Shown here piece after piece: positions 58,771 through 64,000 of a DNA stretch of 64,000 bases. The position numbers and the translations under genes were made by a program. Within the stretch, counting starts at the first letter, position 1; every line of letters starts with the position of its first letter. Source of the stretch: Terriglobia bacterium (GTDB taxonomy: Bacteria > Acidobacteriota > Terriglobia > Terriglobales > Acidobacteriaceae); the NCBI GenBank assembly GCA_020072815.1, contig JAIQGE010000004.1, positions 124,001-188,000 of the forward strand. Direction: 5' to 3'. The notes under the pieces are model-generated. The model was not told the origin of the DNA. It worked only from the letters and a program-made list of their open reading frames with translations, and ran no database searches.

Positions 58771-60497
58771 TAGCGGGCCTCCTTTTTCGCGTCGCCGTCA
58801 CCAGCTTTTTCCGGCCCCGGTGGCGGCAGGACCGGAGGCCGGTCATGCCCCTGCGCGACTTTCTGGACTTCAATCTCTGAGAACAACATGGCGGGAGCGG
58901 CGGCAGCCACCGGCACCGAGCCCGATTCAGCGCCACACTCTCCGTTGAACACATCCATCTTCTGGCCCGTCAATTCAATGCGGCTGAGCGCGTTGCGCGG
59001 CGTGCCGATAATGTCCACGCCGCGGACCAGTTCGTCCGGACGGCCATCCGGATAAACTTTCCAAACCATAAGCGGCATCACCTGAAAGGCCTGCGGCATG
59101 TTGCGCATGGTCAGCGTGAACCCGCCGGCAATGTCTTCAAAGTACAGCCCAAAAGGCTTGCCCTGTTTTTTCACTTCGTCAATCAGAGCCTGGCGAAGCT
59201 GGTCGTCAGGAATGCTTTTGGTGGAGCGCACGATCAAATTCCCTTGCCGGCCCACCGGCATCATGCCATCCTGCGCGCGCCCGTGGCCGTTGGAATGCTC
59301 AAAACCCTTCACCGGCATGCGCGACATCAAAAACTGTTTCAGCACGCCGTTCGAGATCAGCTCCACTCGCTGGCTCTTCTCGCCTTCTTCGTCGTAGCCG
59401 TACTGGCCGCTCAGTTCGACGCCGCCCAGCGTGGCCAGAGTGGGATCATCTTCCACGCTCAGGAACGCTGGGAGCACGCTGTGGCCCACGTCCTTGGTAA
59501 ACGTCTGGCCTTCATTTTCGCCACGCTGGCGCTGCCCTTCCAGGCGGTGTCCAACCACTTCATGGAAGAACACGGCGGCCGCGCGTCCGGAGAGCAAGGC
59601 CGGGCCGTTGAACGGCTCTACGATGGGCGCTTTCTTCAGCTTCTGCAGGTCCTGCGCAATCTTTTCGATCTTGGCGGCCATCACTTGCTCGGACGCGAGC
59701 TTGTCAAACGTCGAAGCGTCAAAGGTTTCCGACCGCGCCAGGTCCATGCCGTCCGACGATCGCGTGCTGCCCAGGGCCAGCACGCGAATCAGAACACGCC
59801 CGTCCACAATCTTGGTGCCTTCGCTGGAGACGAAATACCGTTTGCCGTCCTGCACCAGCAGTATGATGTTGGAGCGTTCAATGTCTGGATACTTGGAGAA
59901 GATCGCTGACAACCGCCGCACCCGGTCTTCCCACTCGCGATGATCAAACACCGGCGCAGCCGCCATCTTGCCCGCGAATACCTGGGGTTTTTCCGTGGTA
60001 AAGTCCGGCGACGCATCTTCTTCTTCCGCGCGCACCTTAGTGTTGGTCTTTACCTCCAGATAAGCCTGGGCGGCCCGTTTGTACATGCGGTCCGTGTTGA
60101 GCCACAGCACGCGCGCAATGGCGTCTGCCCGGTCGTCCAGCGGCAACGCCGTGGTGACCACCGAATGGAAGCGGTTCTCACCGTGCGTGTTGTCCAGGTC
60201 CCGGCTGCCCACGCGCACGGAAATATCCACCGAGCGTTCATGCCGGTTGGCGTTGGCCAGAAGCGCGCCGTTGCTGGCGGCAATGACCAGGCTGGAATCG
60301 TCGCTGGCCGCGTAGCTGATGAAGTACGGCGCCGGGTCCGCCTTGCTCAGCGACGTCATGGCGCGGTCCATCTCCTGCTGCAGCGTGCGCAGCAAAACCG
60401 GATCAGGGGTGGAACTGGAGCCGGCCTGGGCAAAAACCGCCGGAACGGGCAGGACCAGTAATACCAGTCCGAGGAATAAAGACTTGAAAGAAGACAT
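58770..60497 (-). CDS. Exported TldD-like metallopeptidase
   Basis: 575 residues. It has a signal peptide (FLGLVLLVLPVPAVFAQA) and an intact zinc-binding motif HEVVGHRLEG near residue 320. Downstream family features are GYDEEGEKSQRVELISNGVL, GHGRAQDGMMPVGRQGNLIV and TLTMRNMPQAFQVMPLM. It is the catalytic partner of the coupled TldE-like protein that follows (TAATG overlap). Cytosolic TldD/E cleave peptides such as microcin precursors; an exported pair probably acts on periplasmic peptides. Confidence 0.88.
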   Translation of the reverse strand: MSSFKSLFLGLVLLVLPVPAVFAQAGSSSTPDPVLLRTLQQEMDRAMTSLSKADPAPYFISYAASDDSSLVIAASNGALLANANRHERSVDISVRVGSRDLDNTHGENRFHSVVTTALPLDDRADAIARVLWLNTDRMYKRAAQAYLEVKTNTKVRAEEEDASPDFTTEKPQVFAGKMAAAPVFDHREWEDRVRRLSAIFSKYPDIERSNIILLVQDGKRYFVSSEGTKIVDGRVLIRVLALGSTRSSDGMDLARSETFDASTFDKLASEQVMAAKIEKIAQDLQKLKKAPIVEPFNGPALLSGRAAAVFFHEVVGHRLEGQRQRGENEGQTFTKDVGHSVLPAFLSVEDDPTLATLGGVELSGQYGYDEEGEKSQRVELISNGVLKQFLMSRMPVKGFEHSNGHGRAQDGMMPVGRQGNLIVRSTKSIPDDQLRQALIDEVKKQGKPFGLYFEDIAGGFTLTMRNMPQAFQVMPLMVWKVYPDGRPDELVRGVDIIGTPRNALSRIELTGQKMDVFNGECGAESGSVPVAAAAPAMLFSEIEVQKVAQGHDRPPVLPPPGPEKAGDGDAKKEAR

Positions 60498-60566
60498 GGT
60501 AGCTATGAGTTTACATTAAGCGGTAGGGGCGGGGAATGTTACCGATGTTCGGTAACAGCCAATTTC

Positions 60567-61004
60567 ACCGCAAAGGACGCAAAGGGCGCAAAGGAATTGG
60601 GATCACAAGCCGCTCACTACCCGCCGGATACCGTCACGCAAGTGCAGAGAATTGAAATTGATGAGGATTCCCAGCTTTTTGGTGCTGAGCTTCAAGTAAG
60701 ACAAAACCTGGGCGGTATGGATTGCCGCGAGTCCGTCTACTGATTTCACCTCGACTACGACTAGGTCTTCAACCAGGAGATCAAGGCGGTAACCGACGTC
60801 AAGCCTTACCTCTCGGTAGACAAGCGGCAAAGGAACTTGCGTCAGCACCGTCAAGCCTTCGTTACGCAACTCATAGGCCAGACAAGCCTCATATGCACTC
60901 TCCAGCAGACCCGGCCCAATCGCCGAGTGCACGCGAAACGCAGCATCCAGGATAAGCTTGCTCAGCTCATTTTCGTTCTTAGCGGCCTTTGCGTCCTTTG
61001 CGGT
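60567..61004. mobile_element. GxxExxY unit 3, bounded by perfect 19-bp inverted repeats
   Basis: Bases 60567-60585 and 60986-61004 are perfect inverted copies of ACCGCAAAGGACGCAAAGG, built of a CGCAAAGG unit rather than the CACGGAG unit of units 1 and 2. Outside this core, the left arm continues with one more CGCAAAGG unit. The unit lies between the TldD-like gene and gcvPB. Confidence 0.6.
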
Positions 61005-61034
61005 CAATCTTTTTTCCAGAGCTAAGGCTTCCAC
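60603..61034 (-). CDS. GxxExxY protein, copy 3 (PD-(D/E)XK-like)
   Basis: 143 residues. The signature is GLLESAYEACL and the nuclease-like pattern is LDLLVEDLVVVEVKS. The right repeat arm is translated as TAKDAKAAK near the N-terminus, so the true start may be a TTG just before it rather than the GTG at 61034. At 61034 it overlaps the end of gcvPB by 13 bases. Like copies 1 and 2, it lies inside an inverted-repeat unit. Function unknown. Confidence 0.83.
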   Translation of the reverse strand: MEALALEKRLTAKDAKAAKNENELSKLILDAAFRVHSAIGPGLLESAYEACLAYELRNEGLTVLTQVPLPLVYREVRLDVGYRLDLLVEDLVVVEVKSVDGLAAIHTAQVLSYLKLSTKKLGILINFNSLHLRDGIRRVVSGL

Positions 61035-62509
61035 CGCAGCACCGGCTTCCTCGCCGCCGCCGTTTCATCCAGGCGGGAGACGCGCGTGTTATGAGGCGCG
61101 GTCTTCACCATCTCCGGATCGTCCTGGCACTCGCGGGCGATGGCTTTCATGGCGTCAATGAACAAGTCCAGTTCTTCCAGCGATTCACTCTCCGTCGGCT
61201 CAATCATCAGCGCGCCGTGCACCACCAGCGGGAACGACACCGTATAGGGATGGAAGCCGTAGTCAATCAGCCGCTTGGCGATGTCGCCGGTCTTGATGCC
61301 TTTTTCCGTCTGGATGTGGTCGCTGAAGACCACTTCGTGCATGGTAGGCGTGGCGTAAGGCAGGTCGTACGCGCCCTGCAGCTTTTTGCGAATGTAGTTG
61401 GCGTTCAGCACCGCGTCTTCCGTGGTCTGGCGCAGGCCGTCAGGACCGTTGGCCATGATGTAAGCCAGCGCGCGCACATGCATGCCAAAGTTGCCGTAGA
61501 ACATGCGCACTCGCCCCACCGACTGCGGACGATCGTAGTCCAGCGCCAGCGTGCCGTCCGATTTCGCGACGACAACCGGCTTGGGCAGGAACGGCTCCAG
61601 TATCTTCTTGCAAGCCACGGGACCTGATCCCGGACCGCCGCCGCCGTGCGGCGTGGAAAAAGTCTTGTGCAGGTTCAGGTGCATCACGTCCACGCCAAAG
61701 TCACCGGGACGGGTCTTGCCGACGAGCGCATTCATGTTGGCGCCGTCCATGTACAGCAGTCCGCCTTTTTTGTGCAGGATCTCGGCGATCGTGTGGATCT
61801 CCTGCTCGAAAATCCCCAGCGTGTTGGGATTGGTCAGCATGAGCCCGGCGACGTCTTCATTCATCTGCGCCTCTAGAGACGCGATGTCCACCATGCCCTG
61901 CGCGTTGGATTTGAGGTTCTCCACGGCGTAGCCGCAGATGGCCGCGGTGGCCGGGTTGGTGCCGTGCGCTGAATCCGGGATCAGGATCTTCTTGCGCGGA
62001 TTGCCGCGCGACTTCAGGCACGCGTGGATCAGCAAGATGCCGGTCATCTCGCCGTGCGCGCCGGCCGCCGGCTGCAGCGTGATGGCGTCCATGCCGGTGA
62101 TGTCCAGCAGGCAATCGGCCAGGGTCTTCATCACCCGCAGCGCGCCTTGGGCGGTCTTCTCCGGTTGATAAGGATGGGCTTCCGCCAACCCGCCCATGCG
62201 CACCACCACTTCATTCACGCGCGCGTTGTACTTCATGGTGCACGAGCCCAGCGGATACATGCCCAGATCAATCGCGTAGTTCCATGTGGAGAGACGCGTG
62301 AAGTGGCGGATGATCTCCATCTCGCTTACTTCCGGCATGTTGCCAAGGTCCTTGCGAGCGGCCGCGCCCAACGCCTTTTGCGGATCAACCGCCGGCACGT
62401 CCAGCGGCGCCAGACGATAGCCCCGCTTGCCCGGCGACGAGTTTTCAAAAATCAGGCCTTCATTCTGGCTGATGTGCCGCGTAGCTTTCTTGATGTCCTT
62501 ATCGCTCAT
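61022..62509 (-). CDS. gcvPB: Glycine dehydrogenase (decarboxylating) subunit 2
   Basis: 495 residues. Glycine cleavage P-protein, C-terminal half type: [55 protein letters not shown] and the PLP lysine in [17 protein letters not shown]. It acts as a heterodimer with GcvPA, decarboxylating glycine and passing aminomethyl to the H-protein. The start overlaps the gcvPA stop by 4 bases. Its 3' end abuts GxxExxY unit 3. Confidence 0.95.
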   Translation of the reverse strand: MSDKDIKKATRHISQNEGLIFENSSPGKRGYRLAPLDVPAVDPQKALGAAARKDLGNMPEVSEMEIIRHFTRLSTWNYAIDLGMYPLGSCTMKYNARVNEVVVRMGGLAEAHPYQPEKTAQGALRVMKTLADCLLDITGMDAITLQPAAGAHGEMTGILLIHACLKSRGNPRKKILIPDSAHGTNPATAAICGYAVENLKSNAQGMVDIASLEAQMNEDVAGLMLTNPNTLGIFEQEIHTIAEILHKKGGLLYMDGANMNALVGKTRPGDFGVDVMHLNLHKTFSTPHGGGGPGSGPVACKKILEPFLPKPVVVAKSDGTLALDYDRPQSVGRVRMFYGNFGMHVRALAYIMANGPDGLRQTTEDAVLNANYIRKKLQGAYDLPYATPTMHEVVFSDHIQTEKGIKTGDIAKRLIDYGFHPYTVSFPLVVHGALMIEPTESESLEELDLFIDAMKAIARECQDDPEMVKTAPHNTRVSRLDETAAARKPVLRWKP

Positions 62510-63831
62510 TGGCCCACCGCCTGGACTGCCGTATCAATCTGTTCTTTGCTGTTCAATTCCGTGCAGCACCACAGCGCGGCGTTGCCCAGCTCCGGGTAAT
62601 ACCGGGCGAGCGGGAACCCGCCTATGATCTTCTTTTCCACCAGCCGGTCGTTAATTATTTTTGGGTCTTCCTTGGTCTGCACCACAAATTCATGGAAGCG
62701 CGGCGCGCCGCCGAAAAGGACTTTGCCCTTCCTCGCGAACTCACCTGCGGCGTAAGCTGCTTTGGACAGGTTTTGCGACGCCAACTCCTTCAAGCCTTCG
62801 CGCCCGTAAATCGTCATATAAATGGTGGCCATGGTCGCGATGAGCGCCTGGTTGGTGCAAATGTTGGACGTGGCCTTCTCGCGGCGGATGTGCTGCTCGC
62901 GCGTGGAGAGTGTAAGCACAAAGCCTCGCTTGCCGTTCTGGTCAACCGTCTGTCCCACCAGGCGGCCGGGGATCTGGCGGACGAATTTCTCTTTCGTCGC
63001 CAGCACTCCGGCGTAAGGTCCGCCGTAACCGAGCGGCACGCCGAACGATTGCGATTCCATGCTGACGATATCGGCTTCCACCGGCGGCTTGACCACGCCC
63101 AGGGACAGCGCCTCGGCAATGGACACCACCAGCAGCGCGCCCTTCTTGTGCACCAGATCGGCGACCGCCGCTACATCTTCAATCGTCCCAAAGAAATTGG
63201 GCGACTGGATGAGCACGCAGGCGGTATCACCGGTGATCTTCTTTTCCAGGTCGGCCAAATCTACGCGGCCGTTTTCCAGGTAGCCGAAGTCGCTCACCGG
63301 AAGCCCCTGGTGCTGCACGTAAGTATTAATGACCTCGCGATACTCGGGGTGCACGGTGCGCGCCACCAGAGCAGATTTGCGTCCGGTCACGCGGACGGCC
63401 ATCAACAACGCTTCCGCCGCGCCGGTGGACCCGTCATACATGGAAGCGTTGGCCACTTCCATGCCTGTGAGTTCGCAAATCATGGTCTGGAATTCAAAGA
63501 TGGCTTGCAGTGTTCCCTGCGCGATTTCCGGCTGGTACGGCGTGTAGGCGGTAAAGAACTCGCCGCGCGAGATGAGCGCGTCAATCACCACGGGACGGTA
63601 ATGGCGGTACGCTCCCGCGCCTAGAAAAAACGCGTAGCCTTCCGCATTCTCCGCAGCGCGCGCGCGGAAATAGTCAATGATCTCTGACTCGCCCATCTGC
63701 CGCGGCACTTTCAGGTCGCGGCTGAGCCTGTATTGCGCCGGAATTGGCGAAAACAGTTCGTCGATGGACTTGATGCCGATGTCAGCCAGCATCTTCTCGC
63801 GGTCAGCAGGTGATTTGGGAAGATAGCGCAT
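62506..63831 (-). CDS. gcvPA: Glycine dehydrogenase (decarboxylating) subunit 1
   Basis: 441 residues, full length. Family segments: [98 protein letters not shown] and [12 protein letters not shown]. With GcvPB it forms the split P-protein of the glycine cleavage system. No ribosome-binding site is visible because the repeat element lies directly against the start codon. GcvT and GcvH would be expected beyond the window. Confidence 0.95.
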   Translation of the reverse strand: MRYLPKSPADREKMLADIGIKSIDELFSPIPAQYRLSRDLKVPRQMGESEIIDYFRARAAENAEGYAFFLGAGAYRHYRPVVIDALISRGEFFTAYTPYQPEIAQGTLQAIFEFQTMICELTGMEVANASMYDGSTGAAEALLMAVRVTGRKSALVARTVHPEYREVINTYVQHQGLPVSDFGYLENGRVDLADLEKKITGDTACVLIQSPNFFGTIEDVAAVADLVHKKGALLVVSIAEALSLGVVKPPVEADIVSMESQSFGVPLGYGGPYAGVLATKEKFVRQIPGRLVGQTVDQNGKRGFVLTLSTREQHIRREKATSNICTNQALIATMATIYMTIYGREGLKELASQNLSKAAYAAGEFARKGKVLFGGAPRFHEFVVQTKEDPKIINDRLVEKKIIGGFPLARYYPELGNAALWCCTELNSKEQIDTAVQAVGQ

Positions 63832-63834
63832 AGT

Positions 63835-64000
63835 GAATTGGGTAAATGACTAATTTGGTAAATGGGTAAATTTGGGTGATTCGGCAATTGAATCATCGGG
63901 CAGCTGAGTAATACCGTTTTCGGGCTCGCAGCAGAGGGCCTTGCTTGGCCCACTGCAAAATTACCCAATTACCAAATTACCCAATTACCAATCTCTTTTT
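63835..64000. repeat. Heptad-repeat inverted element upstream of gcvPA
   Basis: The left arm contains GGGTAAAT/TTGGTAAAT units (63840-63880). The right arm contains AATTACC units (63959-63995) and runs to the window end. The arms are inverted and the core between them is about 80 bp with no gene. The left arm begins within 10 bases of the gcvPA start codon. Confidence 0.55.

Overview
The window looks like a chromosomal segment of an Acidobacteriota bacterium (Terriglobia/Koribacter-like). This is an inference from gene content: an ADOP-type duplicated permease, exported TldD/TldE-type proteins, an ECF sigma/anti-sigma/DUF4097 operon, GxxExxY genes, and a high-GC background with several AT-richer islands. 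No rRNA, phage, IS transposase or CRISPR array is visible. One tRNA (Asn, anticodon GTT) is present.

Layout. 0-6 kb: the end of a beta-helix protein, a two-module hybrid histidine kinase, and a soluble PRC-barrel/MgtE-N/CBS protein, separated by a REP-like hairpin cluster. 6-8.5 kb: a partner-switching module (zinc-finger phosphatase, RsbW-like kinase, two STAS antagonists). 8.5-10 kb: two AT-rich hypothetical genes, then an AhpD-like protein whose catalytic CxxC reads CxxU through an in-frame TGA followed by a SECIS-like hairpin. 10-14.8 kb: an XRE regulator divergent from an HD-domain protein, then two exported proteins bracketed by a duplicated 3' end of the HD gene. 14.8-21 kb: a giant exported RHS/YD-repeat protein ending in a lytic-transglycosylase-like domain, translationally coupled to an exported candidate immunity protein. 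21.5-33 kb: an ADOP permease, a tautomerase, hutH, and a leucine/acyl-CoA degradation cluster (carboxyltransferase, HMG-CoA lyase, two enoyl-CoA hydratases, thioesterase) interrupted by two GxxExxY genes. Each of these lies between perfect 29-bp inverted repeats. 33-38 kb: trmJ-like, a metal ABC transporter, two M24 peptidases, tRNA-Asn. 38.6-45 kb: a 2-hydroxyacyl-CoA dehydratase activase split over two genes, and a B12-binding radical SAM protein. 45-53 kb: a DEAD-box helicase, an Asp/Glu racemase, and an ECF sigma envelope-stress-like operon. 53-64 kb: cmk, an AlkZ-like protein, mutL, exported TldD/TldE partners, a third GxxExxY unit, and gcvPB/gcvPA.

The most unusual features are (i) the candidate selenoprotein, (ii) the inverted-repeat-bounded GxxExxY units, with related empty or heptad-repeat elements in other intergenic regions, and (iii) the RHS-SLT protein with its coupled exported partner. 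All functional statements come from reading motifs; no database search was possible.
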